37,244 nt of DNA from Adlercreutzia sp. ZJ141 (GCF_011038965.1 NZ_JAAKEB010000021.1:1-37244); one strand, 5' to 3'; shown: positions 15,572 through 25,062, counted from the first letter of the stretch. Numbers and translations: made by a program. The notes: generated by a model from the letters alone, not told the origin.

Positions 15572-17218
15572 CTACTTCACCCCCCAAGGATTCGTCACGG
15601 TTTCGAAGCTCTTGCCTGTAGCCGGCTCGGTTACATGAACCGCGCAGGCGGTGCAGGGGTCGAAGCTATGCACGGTACGCAGCGCGTTGATAGGCATCTC
15701 CACATCTTCCACCGGGCAGCCGATAAGTGCCTGCTCCATGGGGCCATGTTCGCCATCTTTATTCATAGGAGCAAGGTTCCACGTAGACGGAATGATAATC
15801 TGATAACCCTCAATGCGACCGTTCTTTACCTTTTCACTGTGATAGAGCGCACCACGCGGAGCCTCCCAGAAGCCTGTACCGGAACCGGTGTCGGTTTCGG
15901 GTGCGCGGAAGTACTCGCTGTCCCCACCCTTCACAGCCTCAATCAGTTCATCAACCCATTCCTTCATAAGTGTGGCAATGTAGAGCGTTTCCAGCTGACG
16001 CAATGCCGTACGACCAAGCGTCGATTGCGCAACAGACAAATCACCCGGAGCACCCAGCGCGCGTAGCATGTCGTCGACGCCGTCCTTGATGAAAGGCACA
16101 CCGCGTTTGTAAGCTGCCAGGATACGCGCCAGACCACCCGCCTCCATGGGCTTGCCGTCGTAATTGGGGCACTTCACCCACGTGTAGCGGTCGTTCACGT
16201 CGTAGCCAGTAAACTCCGGCTCGGTGACGAAGTACGGCGACTCATATTCCTCGTCGCCCTTGTACCAAGAGCGGCCCATGTACTCTTTGATCTTGCTCTC
16301 TTCAACATCGCTCAGATTAAGCTTCTCATCGAGCACACCCATGGGCAGATAACGGTCAGCCAGCTGCATGCTCTGATTCTCAAACACACCCCAAGCAATA
16401 TAGCGTCCGCAGCCCTTGCCGAACTCCAGTGCTTCCATGTAGTTTGCGCCGATAGCCAACGTATCGGGAATCATGGTGGTGGACACCCAGTTGTACACCT
16501 CGTCCACAAGCGCCTTCAGATCATCGAGCTTCTGCTCGGTGGGCACAAACGCCGTACCACCCGGCACAAGCGTCATGATGTGAGGCATCTTGCCACCCAG
16601 AAGTGCAGCGATCTCAGAAGAACGTGCCTGCATCTTCAGCGCTTCAAGATAGTGGGCAGTGCAGATGAGGTCGAGTTCAGGCGAAAGCTTGTACGCCTTG
16701 CCGCCATCAGCCTCGAACCAGTTACCCGAGAAGATAGACAGCTGGCCATTGTCGGCGAACGTCTTCAAGCGATTCTTCAGCTGGAAGAAATCGGTATTCA
16801 TGGACGTTTCCGCTTCGATGGCAAGCGCCACGGCGTCCTCGGGATCGGCCTTGAGCGCGTTTAAGGGGTTCACGTAATCAAGTGCCGCCAGGTTGTAGAA
16901 CCATAAGATATGGCTATGCAAGAACTGCGCGCCCTCGATGAGGTTGCGCACGATGCGAGCATTGTTGGAAATGGTGATGCCGTAGGCCTTCTCGGCGGCA
17001 ATGCTGGAAGCATGCGCGTGAGACACCGGGCACACGCCACAGATGCGCTGAACAATCTGCGCGGCATCTTCCGGAGTGCGGTTCTGCACGACAAGTTCCA
17101 TGCCGCGGAAGCAGCCGCCCGACACCCACGCATCGGTAACCTCGCCATGCTCGACTTCCATCTCAACGCGGAGATGGCCTTCGATACGGGTGATCGGGTC
17201 GATAACCGAACGGGTCAT
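15572..17218 (-). CDS. hyaB: [NiFe] hydrogenase large subunit
   Basis: A 548-residue catalytic subunit. The nickel-binding pairs are Cys60/Cys63 in QRICGVCPVSHAHA and Cys522/Cys525 in DPCTACAVH; the N-terminus shows the L1 motif region (ITRIEGHLRVEM). Twenty residues follow His528 (VTEPATGKSF onwards), the extension removed by the maturation protease after nickel insertion. Cysteines rather than selenocysteine occupy all nickel positions. It oxidises H2 as a dimer with the small subunit, which carries the Tat signal for both. The gene starts six bases after the small-subunit stop. The context fits the group 1 membrane-bound uptake enzymes found in Coriobacteria (HydDB group 1i), but that subgroup call needs a tree. 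Confidence 0.96.
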   Translation of the reverse strand: MTRSVIDPITRIEGHLRVEMEVEHGEVTDAWVSGGCFRGMELVVQNRTPEDAAQIVQRICGVCPVSHAHASSIAAEKAYGITISNNARIVRNLIEGAQFLHSHILWFYNLAALDYVNPLNALKADPEDAVALAIEAETSMNTDFFQLKNRLKTFADNGQLSIFSGNWFEADGGKAYKLSPELDLICTAHYLEALKMQARSSEIAALLGGKMPHIMTLVPGGTAFVPTEQKLDDLKALVDEVYNWVSTTMIPDTLAIGANYMEALEFGKGCGRYIAWGVFENQSMQLADRYLPMGVLDEKLNLSDVEESKIKEYMGRSWYKGDEEYESPYFVTEPEFTGYDVNDRYTWVKCPNYDGKPMEAGGLARILAAYKRGVPFIKDGVDDMLRALGAPGDLSVAQSTLGRTALRQLETLYIATLMKEWVDELIEAVKGGDSEYFRAPETDTGSGTGFWEAPRGALYHSEKVKNGRIEGYQIIIPSTWNLAPMNKDGEHGPMEQALIGCPVEDVEMPINALRTVHSFDPCTACAVHVTEPATGKSFETVTNPWGVK

Positions 17219-17224
17219 ACCAGC

Positions 17225-18493
17225 TTACCTCCCCTCTTCTTCATTAGCCGCGGTACCGCCTTTGCCCTTGCGGGCAGCTGCGACAACCTCGGGATCGTAC
17301 TTACCAATGGATTTGTCGGGATGCTTGGCGTCCCATGCGCGGATTTCCTCGAAGTCAGCGCCGCCATCCATACGCCCGGTCATCTTCATACCGAAGCCAT
17401 GGATAACCAACGCACCAGCAACCAAACCGGTCAGCCCCAGCGCAATGGTATCGGGGCGAATTGCCCAGTCGCCAATGCGGAAATCGCGATGGCGCTTGTA
17501 GAAGGGCGTGTTCATCTCGACCCAGTTGTCGTTGATGTTAGCTGGATTAGCCTCGCAGCAACCGATGCAGGGCGCACCCGCCTGCACACACCAGCTGCGG
17601 CGGTTGTTCCACAGCGTTACGCCACAATTCGACTTGGTCTGCGGGCCGCGGCAGCCAAGCGGATACAGGCAGTAGCCCAACGCCTCTTCCTTGCTGCCGA
17701 ACTCATACACGAACTCGCCGTTCTCGAAGTGCCCACGGCGCTCGCAGTTATCATGTACGGTCTGATCGAAAATGCCGGCGGGTTTGCCCTGCGAGTTCAG
17801 ATCGAGCTCTGCGGGCGTAAGCTTCATCAGCACCACGTCAACCAGTACCGACACGAGCCATTCAGGGTTCGCCGGACATCCGGGGATGTTCACCACGGGA
17901 ACATCAATGCCCACTTCTTCGAGGTACTGCTGCACGCCAAGTGCGCCAGCGGAGTTCGGCGTAGCGCTCATCCAACCACCGTTAACGGCGCAAGAACCCA
18001 ACGCAACGACAGCGTTTGCGTTGCGAGCGGCTTCCTCCAGATGTTCGGTTCCCGGCGCGTCGGCAACGCGAAGCGCTTGGCCCTCCCAGCCCTTCAGCAC
18101 GGCTCCCTCGTAAATGAGGATGTAGTTTCCAGCCTCAATGGTTTGCGCTTTTGCTTCCTCCATCGAATGACCCGCAGCCGCAGACAGCGTTTCGGAGTAG
18201 TTTAGCGAAATCATCTCCAGCACGATGCTTGCCGCATCGGGCGTCTCAACCTGCGCGAACGACTCGGTGCAGCCCGTGCAAGACGCTCCCTCAATCCAAA
18301 TGACGGGATAGAGGTTTCCCGACTTCGCCCCGATGACGGTGTCGGCAAGGGCACGTTCCACGTGTGGACCGGTCAAACCCGACAGGCCAGCAGCGGCGGC
18401 AACGGCTCCGCAAAGCTTCACAAAGCTGCGGCGCGATACCCCCCGCGCGGAAAGCAGATTCTGAAACTCGGAGACAGTGGCCTCTGTTTCCAT
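17225..18493 (-). CDS. hyaA: [NiFe] hydrogenase small subunit, Tat-exported and membrane-anchored
   Basis: A 422-residue subunit carrying three iron-sulfur clusters. The start at 18493 has AAAGGAGGTG upstream; the longer frame to 18640 is not supported. Tat signal: SRRSFVK (20-26) and a hydrophobic stretch to about 50. Proximal cluster: Cys72, Cys75, Cys168, Cys206. Distal: His247, Cys250, Cys275, Cys281. Medial: Cys290, Cys309, Cys312 and an unusual Cys302 where the usual NWPV motif has proline. The proximal motif is CTGCTES, without the extra cysteine of oxygen-tolerant enzymes. A C-terminal membrane anchor spans about 348-366. Works with the large and cytochrome b subunits downstream. Confidence 0.96.
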   Translation of the reverse strand: METEATVSEFQNLLSARGVSRRSFVKLCGAVAAAAGLSGLTGPHVERALADTVIGAKSGNLYPVIWIEGASCTGCTESFAQVETPDAASIVLEMISLNYSETLSAAAGHSMEEAKAQTIEAGNYILIYEGAVLKGWEGQALRVADAPGTEHLEEAARNANAVVALGSCAVNGGWMSATPNSAGALGVQQYLEEVGIDVPVVNIPGCPANPEWLVSVLVDVVLMKLTPAELDLNSQGKPAGIFDQTVHDNCERRGHFENGEFVYEFGSKEEALGYCLYPLGCRGPQTKSNCGVTLWNNRRSWCVQAGAPCIGCCEANPANINDNWVEMNTPFYKRHRDFRIGDWAIRPDTIALGLTGLVAGALVIHGFGMKMTGRMDGGADFEEIRAWDAKHPDKSIGKYDPEVVAAARKGKGGTAANEEEGR

Positions 18494-18525
18494 GTGCACA
18501 CCTCCTTTAGGTGTTCTCGTCTTCC

Positions 18526-18551
18526 AATTGCGAAGGTATTGTGACGCAATT
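18526..18551. promoter_or_regulatory. Inverted repeat AATTGCG-N12-CGCAATT upstream of the hydrogenase operon
   Basis: A perfect 7-bp inverted repeat (18526-18532 and 18545-18551) 33 to 58 bases before the small-subunit start. Spacing of about two helical turns centre to centre suits a dimeric regulator. It does not match the FNR/CRP consensus. Regulator unknown. Confidence 0.45.
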
Positions 18552-18613
18552 TGTGAAAAAGAAGGCGAAACAATGCATGAAAAGGATGGTATATTCTGTA
18601 AAAGGCACAATAA

Positions 18614-18639
18614 TGTTACGATATCACTCACAGGTAACA
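18614..18639. promoter_or_regulatory. Inverted repeat TGTTAC-N14-GTAACA between fdhE and the hydrogenase operon
   Basis: A second perfect palindromic pair (18614-18619 and 18634-18639) in the same 200-base gap, further from the hydrogenase start. It lies just past the fdhE stop, in AT-rich sequence likely to contain the promoter of the hydrogenase genes. Confidence 0.4.
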
Positions 18640-18695
18640 AATTGGAAACGATGTCTTACGGCATGCGGATACAAGCATCCGCAACGTATCGGCCG

Positions 18696-19574
18696 CTACC
18701 GCGCTCGTGCAAGAGCGTCGAGGCGAGCCATCACCACGTCCTCAACTTCGTAGGAGCACGGCAAGAGAGACCCCTCTTCGGAATAGAGCGTGCGAATGTA
18801 GCCACCGCATTCGTCGCATGTGGCAAGGCGGTGGGCATCATCGCCTGCAATACTGTAGAAGTACAGGCGCTCTTGGCTGCGGTTTCCGCACTGTGCACAG
18901 CGAACGCGTTCGAACTCCCAGGTACAGGCGCACTGCGGACAAACCAGCACGCGTCCACGACCTGATGATGACGTGTTCGCGCCCACATGCGCAAGCGTAG
19001 GGGCACTACCGCACACAGGGCACAGAAGCGGACGTGGCTCGGTGACACCGGCTGTGCGTAATGCGATCATGGCTGCCTGGGCAGGCTGCTCAAGCTGCAC
19101 TTTAAGAGCCAAACTTGCCGTCAAAGCACCAAGGAGCGCCTGATCTCCGGTCATACTGCCACTAATAAGTACAGCTGCAACCTTGGCGAGCCACGCACTT
19201 GGGTTTGAACCCGCAAGCGCACAATCGGATTGAAGCACCACAGAGTCCCACTTCACACGAGCAAACGCCGCTATCGTATCGGCGGGAAAACCGCCTGTAT
19301 CGTTAAACACTTCCGCAAGCTTACCAAGCGTCGCAATGAGCGCATCGGCATCAACAGGTACCGGTGCAAGATCAAATATGGCGCGACCTTCCCTGTAGGC
19401 AACAAGAACGTCAACCGGAGCCGGTGCCTCCCACGTAACCTGGACAGGCATCTCTTCCGAACAAGCTGCCTGTACACCCCACAGCGTGCGGAAGAACGCC
19501 AATCGCGCCAGGTCAGCTGTGTCGAGCTTGTCGGCGTACGCGGCAATAGCTGCGTCGATACGTTTCAAATTCAC
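18696..19574 (-). CDS. fdhE: Formate dehydrogenase accessory protein FdhE
   Basis: A 292-residue cytoplasmic protein needed to activate respiratory formate dehydrogenases. The C-terminal zinc-ribbon/rubredoxin-like region shows the family cysteine pattern: LLCPVCGSAPTLAHV, VLVCPQCACTWEFERVRCAQCGN and LATCDECGGYIRTLY. The N-terminal two-thirds is helical and less conserved, as in other FdhE proteins. It lies 121 bases after the gamma-subunit stop, past a stable hairpin, in the same direction as the structural genes. The residue spacing is ordinary and nothing is missing. Confidence 0.93.
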   Translation of the reverse strand: MNLKRIDAAIAAYADKLDTADLARLAFFRTLWGVQAACSEEMPVQVTWEAPAPVDVLVAYREGRAIFDLAPVPVDADALIATLGKLAEVFNDTGGFPADTIAAFARVKWDSVVLQSDCALAGSNPSAWLAKVAAVLISGSMTGDQALLGALTASLALKVQLEQPAQAAMIALRTAGVTEPRPLLCPVCGSAPTLAHVGANTSSSGRGRVLVCPQCACTWEFERVRCAQCGNRSQERLYFYSIAGDDAHRLATCDECGGYIRTLYSEEGSLLPCSYEVEDVVMARLDALARAR

Positions 19575-19647
19575 AGGGCAGCTCCTTTATACTACGGCGC
19601 GCCACACGACCGGCAAACCACATCGTAGGCACACCACATGACAGGTA

Positions 19648-19689
19648 CACCACCCCGCCCGCCCCTTGCGGGAACGAGCGGGGTTGGTG
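19648..19689 (-). terminator. GC-rich hairpin between fdhC-like gene and fdhE
   Basis: CACCACCCCGC (19648-19658) pairs with GCGGGGTTGGTG (19678-19689), with a smaller inner CCCC/GGG pairing. It sits seven bases after the gamma-subunit stop and lacks a U tract. It may attenuate transcription into fdhE or protect the upstream message from 3' decay. Confidence 0.5.
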
Positions 19690-19695
19690 CGACGT

Positions 19696-20457
19696 TTACT
19701 TCTCGACAACGTTCTTTCCGTTTTTCAGCTCTTTGCGAGCCCAGTGGCCCCAGTGGTATAAAGCGTCGGACTCAGACACGAGCCCATCACCGAACATAAG
19801 CTTATGGGTGCCGCGGTAGGGCTGGAAGATTCCTGCACCCAAAAAGATGTGTGCCATGCCGAACACGGCAATCAAGAAGAACCCAATGTCGTGCAGAAGC
19901 AACACGACAGCGTACGCGTCACCGCCCAAGGTAAACACAGTGGAACCTAAGAGCATCACCATGCCGGTAATACCCATGAGTGCGCCTGCAAACCACAGCA
20001 TGCCGTCGGCAAAACGCTGGCCGCTCTTTATCTCACCCTGATCGGGCATGTGAATCCACTTCGCCATAAATAGGTAGGGGAAGAACAGAATCATCCACTT
20101 CTTGTCATCGGAATCCCACTTGGCAAAGAGGTTCTTGAATATGTGCGCCACACCCTTCGGTGCCATGATGGCACTGATGAGCGGAACTGCCACGAATACC
20201 ACACCGATCACGCGGTGGCTCATACGTATTACAAACACCACATCGGCACCGACCAACTGCGTAAGAGGTGGCACGAACACAAACAAGCCCGTGACGCACA
20301 GCAACAGGCATGCGATGATAGTGACGTCATGCGTGATGCGCGCCTGCTTGGAATGGCGAACGATATAGCGCTCGGTCCCCTTCTGCTTGCGAGCTGTTAA
20401 AAACCTTTGATCACTCGCAGCTTGTTCGGGCGTAACTTGAACACGTGCGTTACTCAT
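19696..20457 (-). CDS. Formate dehydrogenase cytochrome b (gamma) subunit
   Basis: A 253-residue FdnI/FdoI-like membrane cytochrome b556 that takes electrons from the iron-sulfur subunit and reduces menaquinone. The cytoplasmic N-terminus ends in IVRHSKQARITHD. Membrane spans follow at about 43-66 (VTIIACLLLCVTGLFVFVPP), 78-98 (SHRVIGVVFVAVPLISAIM), 151-172 (LWFAGALMGITGMVMLLGSTV) and 182-206 (AVVLLLHDIGFFLIAVFGMAHIFLG). Histidines in HSKQ, ITHD, MSHR and LLLHD/MAHI are candidate heme ligands. The start at 20457 lies inside the end of the preceding gene (8-base overlap); the ORF start at 20478 would overlap more and is less likely. Confidence 0.92.
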   Translation of the reverse strand: MSNARVQVTPEQAASDQRFLTARKQKGTERYIVRHSKQARITHDVTIIACLLLCVTGLFVFVPPLTQLVGADVVFVIRMSHRVIGVVFVAVPLISAIMAPKGVAHIFKNLFAKWDSDDKKWMILFFPYLFMAKWIHMPDQGEIKSGQRFADGMLWFAGALMGITGMVMLLGSTVFTLGGDAYAVVLLLHDIGFFLIAVFGMAHIFLGAGIFQPYRGTHKLMFGDGLVSESDALYHWGHWARKELKNGKNVVEK

Positions 20458-21385
20458 GGTCGCCCCCCTTCTTGCCAATAGGCAGGTTGCAGGTGATGTG
20501 CTCTTTAACGGACTCGGTGTCTTGGCCGTCGCCGTGCTTTATAACCTCACCTGTCTCAAGACTAATCGTGTCTTCGGTTTCGGCGTTGTACGCTAACTTG
20601 TCGCGCTTGTAGCCAGCGGCCAAACCGAACATGACAGCCAAACCAATCACGGTAGCACCTGCCACCACGCCCGTGACGGGCTTCATGATGTTGGTAAGTG
20701 TGGTAATGGGGCTTACCTTCGGGTCGAGAACCTGACCGTGTGCCTCAACGCCGTACTTAAACACCTGAATGACATGCAGACCGCCTATCTCTTCGGCACC
20801 ATAGATGACGGCATGTTCGTACCCGCGACTTTTCAGCATCGCGAGGCGTTTCTCGGCTTCGGCCAGCATCTCGTCGCGATCGCCAAAGGAAAGTGCTTCG
20901 GGTTGACACGTGGACACACAAGCCGGAGCTATACCCTGTTCGATGCGATCAACGCACCCCGTACACTTATTCACTTTACCCTGCATGCCATTGTAGCGTG
21001 GCACGTCGAAGGGGCAGGCCGTAACGCAATAGTGACAGGCGACGCACTTCGAGGCATCAACAGTCACCATGCCGCTTTCTTCGTGCACGTACAAGGTTCC
21101 CGACGGACAGATGGACGCACACGGCGCATCGGTGCAGTGCTGACAAGAACGGCGACCAAATGCCCAGGCAACCGGCTTGTTCGGCAGCGCACCATCCGCT
21201 TCGCTGTACGTCATAATCAACCGCGTTGCGCCATTAAGGTCGGGCGGGTTTTGATGGGTTCCGCTAAACGTATTCTCGTTGAGTCTCGTCGGGGACGGCA
21301 AAACATTCCAACACTTGCACGCGATCTGGCACGCATGGCAGCCTGTACAGCGTGATGTGTCGAATAGGATCGCTTTCTCAGCCAT
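20450..21385 (-). CDS. Formate dehydrogenase iron-sulfur (beta) subunit
   Basis: A 311-residue FdnH-like electron-transfer subunit with four [4Fe-4S] clusters. The cysteine sets are visible: CTGCHACQIACKCW near the N-terminus, CQHCTDAPCASICPSG, CVACHYCVTACPFDVPRY, and CTGCVDRIEQGIAPACVSTCQPEAL. A single membrane helix near residues 237-257 (VTGVVAGATVIGLAVMFGLAAG) anchors it. It has no signal peptide, so it is expected to be carried across the membrane with the Tat-exported alpha subunit. Its ATG overlaps the alpha-subunit stop (TAATG), and GGGAGG precedes it. Length is slightly above that of FdnH because of a charged C-terminal tail of about 50 residues. Confidence 0.95.
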   Translation of the reverse strand: MAEKAILFDTSRCTGCHACQIACKCWNVLPSPTRLNENTFSGTHQNPPDLNGATRLIMTYSEADGALPNKPVAWAFGRRSCQHCTDAPCASICPSGTLYVHEESGMVTVDASKCVACHYCVTACPFDVPRYNGMQGKVNKCTGCVDRIEQGIAPACVSTCQPEALSFGDRDEMLAEAEKRLAMLKSRGYEHAVIYGAEEIGGLHVIQVFKYGVEAHGQVLDPKVSPITTLTNIMKPVTGVVAGATVIGLAVMFGLAAGYKRDKLAYNAETEDTISLETGEVIKHGDGQDTESVKEHITCNLPIGKKGGDHE

Positions 21386-24300
21386 TACCTCTCACCTCCC
21401 GTGGCCTTCTCGATGTTGACGAGGAAGGCTTTGTACTCGGGCGTGAACGAATTAGGATCGACCACATTCGGAGTCAGGTCATTCACGGTGGCAGCCTCAG
21501 TTCCGAACACGCCGGCCCAGCTGTAGTGGTGCGTAAGTCCCACCAGATGTTGCTGACCGCCATGTACCTGCAACGGTTTTACACGCTTGGTGACAACTGC
21601 AGCAACTTCAACCGATCCGCGATTGTTGAACACGCGCACCTTGTCACCCGACTCGATTCCCTTCTCGGCAGCCAGTTCTTCGGATATTTCAATAAACTGT
21701 GCGGGCATAGCCTCCACAAGCGCCGGACACATGCGAGTTTGTCCTCCGCCCTGCCATTGCTCAGTCACCGAATAGGTGGTGGCCACAATCGGGTAATCGG
21801 ACGCATCGCCGTGCTTGGTCGATTCGTATTCGGCAAACGACATGCACGGTGAAGACAAAGCGCCATTGAGCAAGTTTTCGCCTACTGGACTCTCAAAGGG
21901 TTCATAGAATTCCGGCAAGGGTCCGTCCACCATGCCATAGCTTTCCAGCCGGGCGTTTTGTTCCCACAGCATGAAGAACGACTTATCGTCGGGGGGAACG
22001 GGTACGCCGTTATTGGCGGCAACAAAGTCGGCTTGATCCACCAGATCCCACTTCTCCCCCGTCCATTCCACAAGCTTCTTGTCGGCAGCCCACGGCTTGC
22101 CATTCATGTCAGCCGAATTGCGGTTATATAGAATGCGGCGGTTTGCCGGCCAGCTGAACGCCCAATTGGAGTACAAGCCCAAACCCGATTCGTCGTTGTT
22201 GTCTCGCCGACCGACAGGCTGAGCGCTCGGGTCGAGCGGGGCGTTGTTGTTGTTCCAGAAGCCGGAATAGATCCACATAGCACACGCAGTGGAGCCATCG
22301 GCGGCCAGTTTCGAATAGCTGGGAAGCAAGTCAACCTTGCCTTCGGCGAGATTGGAATCTGAAATGCGGTAGCCATTCAGCGCCCACGCAACGGTGCGCG
22401 GGTCTATCTTGCCGTCGATGTAGTAGTCCCACTTAGTGTTGAGAATGGGGTCGGGGTTTGCGCCGTCCTCGTCCTCATAGAGCCTGCATATTTCGGTCCA
22501 CAGAAGATCACACATCTCGAAGTCGGGCTTGGCTTCCTCCCATGGCTCTAACGATTGGTAGCGGTATTGCAGCCAGCGGCCGGAGTTTACGACAATACCC
22601 GGCTTCTCATAAATGAGTGCAGCCGGCAGGAAGTACACCGTGGTGTTAATGTCGGCCGGGTTCATGTCGGGTGCCTTCCAGAAGGTGGCAGACTCAGTGG
22701 CAACCAGATCGGCTACCACGAGCCAATCGAGATTCGCCATAGCACGACGCACGTTGGATGCATTCGGTGCGGAATGGCACGGGTTCATACCCCAGCAAAA
22801 GAAGCCCTTGATGACATCTTGGCTCATGAGCTCGAACGTGGAAACATGTGTGTAGTCCGGATCGGTTTTCTTGGAAGGAACTTTTGGCCACCAGTCGTAG
22901 CCGTAGTCGTTGTCCACCGTGGCGGCGTCGCCAAACCATTCCTTGAGTGCCGAGATCATAAACTTGGGCTTGTTGGTGTAATAACCGTCCGAATTCGTTT
23001 GAGACTCGAGCCACTTGCGCAACGACGAGCGATCGGTGGTGTTTGCCCATTTCAGGTATCCCGGCTGCTCATTAACGAGCATGCCCATGTCGGTTGCGCC
23101 CTGAACGTTCGGTTCGCCGCGTAACGCATTCACTCCACCGCCCGGCACGCCAACGTTTCCTAACAGCAGCTGCATAACCGACATGGCGCGCGTATTCTGA
23201 GCACCATAGGTGTGCTGCGTCTGGCCGAGCGCGTACAGGATCATGCCCGCCTTGCCGGGAGCCGCCGTTGCCGAATACGTTTCGTATACAAGCTCGAGTG
23301 TTTCTTTATCCATGCCGCAAATGTTGCACACGGTGTCCAGGTCGTAACGAGTGTAGTGGTTTTTGAGCTGCTGGTACACACACATCGGATCGGCAAGCGT
23401 CATATCTCGCTTGGGATGTTTAACAACAGGCGGCGTGAATTCAGGCACGCCATCGGCAACCGCCCATGCGTATGCGCCAGTTGTATCCCATTCTTCAACG
23501 GAATCGGTTTGGTAGCGCCACGAGTTGTTGGAATAGCTCTTGGTTGCCTCGTCGAAGCCTGAGAACAAGCCCGATTCCACGTCGAAATCGTATTCGGGAT
23601 CGAGTAAGTAGCTGGCATTGGTGTAGTTGAGCAAGTACTCAAAGTTATAGTCGGGAACTTCCTTGCCCGCCAGGTAATCGGCCAAATTGGGCTCGATGAG
23701 GCGTTCGATAATGTAGTTAAACATGCCACCGTAAAACGCGATGTCCGTACCCGATCGAATAGGGCAGTAGATATCGGCCATTTCAGCTGTGCGGGTGTAA
23801 CGAGGATCGACCACGATCCACTTCGCTCCAAGCTCATGTGCCTTGTTCAGCCACTTAGAGCCAACCGGATGATTCTCGACAGAATTTGAACCGCAATGCA
23901 AGATGACGTCGGTGTTTCTAAAGTCACACCAATGGCTCGTCATCGAACCACGACCAAATGATGCCGCCAGACCGGCGACAGTTGGGCCGTGTCAAACACG
24001 GGCTTGATTGTCGATCGCAACGACACCAAGCGAGCGCATCATCTTCGTGATGAGGTACTCTTCCTCGGAGTTCTGCTGCGAACCGCCCAGGCTTGCAATG
24101 CCAGGGGTCCAGTTGACGGTTAGGCCGTCCTCGGTTTCTACGAAGGTGGCGTCACGCGTTTCCTTCACCTTGCGCGCGATTTCTGCGACGGCGTCATCCC
24201 AGGTGATCGGCTCCCATTCAGATGCGCCAGGGCGGCGCACCATGGGCTTCGTCACACGACCAGGGTTTTTCATCACCTCGCGCGTTTTCGGGTCGACGAT

Positions 24301-24591
24301 GTTGCGCAGCTGGAACATCGAAGCGCCCTTCGGGCATAATCCGCCCTTGTTGACTGGATGATCTGGATCTCCTTCAACGTTGATTAGCTCGCCATCGCGC
24401 ACCGAACACAAGGAACCGCATCCTCCAGCACAATAGCAGCAAACATTGGTGCGTTCTTCGGTGTTTACGAGTTTCCAATCGGATGCGGGCTCAACAGCGA
24501 GCGCGCTCGATTGCGAGCTCAGCTCAAACGCCATACTCGCAGCGAAGGCGGCACCAGTTGCTGTGAAGAAGCCCCTGCGTGTCAGGTCCAT
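21385..24591 (-). CDS. Selenocysteine-containing formate dehydrogenase, catalytic (alpha) subunit
   Basis: A 1068-residue FdnG-like Mo/W-bisPGD enzyme oxidising formate to CO2 in the periplasm. A plain translation splits in two because of an in-frame TGA at 23992-23994. It falls exactly at the selenocysteine position of FdnG (…NQARV-Sec-HGPTVAGLA…), making Sec residue 200. The frame continues without shift to 21385. Tat signal: TRRGFF (4-9) and hydrophobic region to about 32. The [4Fe-4S] motif is CCYCAGGCGSLC (51-62) with CPKG following. Later conserved parts include DFRNTDVILHCGSN and HPVGSKW. The SECIS hairpin lies just after the TGA. GGAGGG precedes ATG 24591. Selenocysteine machinery (selA, selB, selC, selD) must be elsewhere. 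Confidence 0.97.
23955..23994 (-). promoter_or_regulatory. Bacterial SECIS element with UGA codon
   Basis: Directly downstream of the UGA, the message forms CGCC-GGUCU-GGCG (23974-23977 pairing with 23965-23968, loop 23969-23973). The GGUCU apical loop is the one known from E. coli fdhF, where it binds SelB. Position about 17-30 nt after the UGA is as expected for a bacterial SECIS. Confidence 0.88.
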
Positions 24592-25062
24592 ACTGTTTCT
24601 CCCTCCTCTTATTGTCGGCTTTCGCCGTATGTACGCATGGCCTCCCTCTTCCTCGGCTCATCCCCTCAAAATTCCGAAGAAAATGTTTTTCGTGAATCGA
24701 GCACGCCGTCTATACGATGCACCTGACAGAACCTGCCAGAGCATGCGATAACGGCGACCCAACTCGCGGTAAAACACCATGCGGTCTATTTGAAATTATG
24801 CATGCTGTAAACGCAAACAACCCCAGCGGATGGCACTTCGGGACACTTCGGGCGTCATACTCGATAAACGGCCCGACCATATTTCGGGTCGGACCATTCA
24901 CGGACACAAATTACCCAGCCGCAGAATGGGAAATGTTTCGCTCGCGCAACGTCGAGCACACACCCGAGCGAAAAAGTGGGCTATCATAGCGCTTTAAATT
25001 CCGAACAAGCCCGCAAAGTGACGTCGGACATACCGAAGGCATCGAACAATCAAGGAGAACGC
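24592..25062. other. Divergent intergenic region between formate dehydrogenase and pheA
   Basis: 471 bases without a gene I can support. It holds a tandem CACTTCGGG pair (24834-24842, 24844-24852), a small hairpin CCGACC/GGTCGG (24873-24878, 24887-24892), a perfect inverted repeat TTTCGCTCG/CGAGCGAAA (24936-24944, 24965-24973), and a possible -10 box TATCAT for pheA (24982-24987). Promoters of both flanking operons should be here, but I cannot fix a convincing -35 box. Confidence 0.4.

Noticed and set aside
15572-17218. [NiFeSe] hydrogenase
   Set aside because: The C-terminal nickel motif is DPCTACAVH with ordinary TGC/TGT cysteine codons; no in-frame TGA.
16910-18205. A 431-residue plus-strand frame opposite the hydrogenase genes
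   Set aside because: Antisense to two certain genes, with low-complexity His/Ala/Arg composition and no domain.
21385-24591. Formate dehydrogenase as two separate genes or a frameshifted pseudogene
   Set aside because: Both parts are in the same frame, separated by one TGA at the known selenocysteine site and followed by a SECIS loop; there is no frame change.
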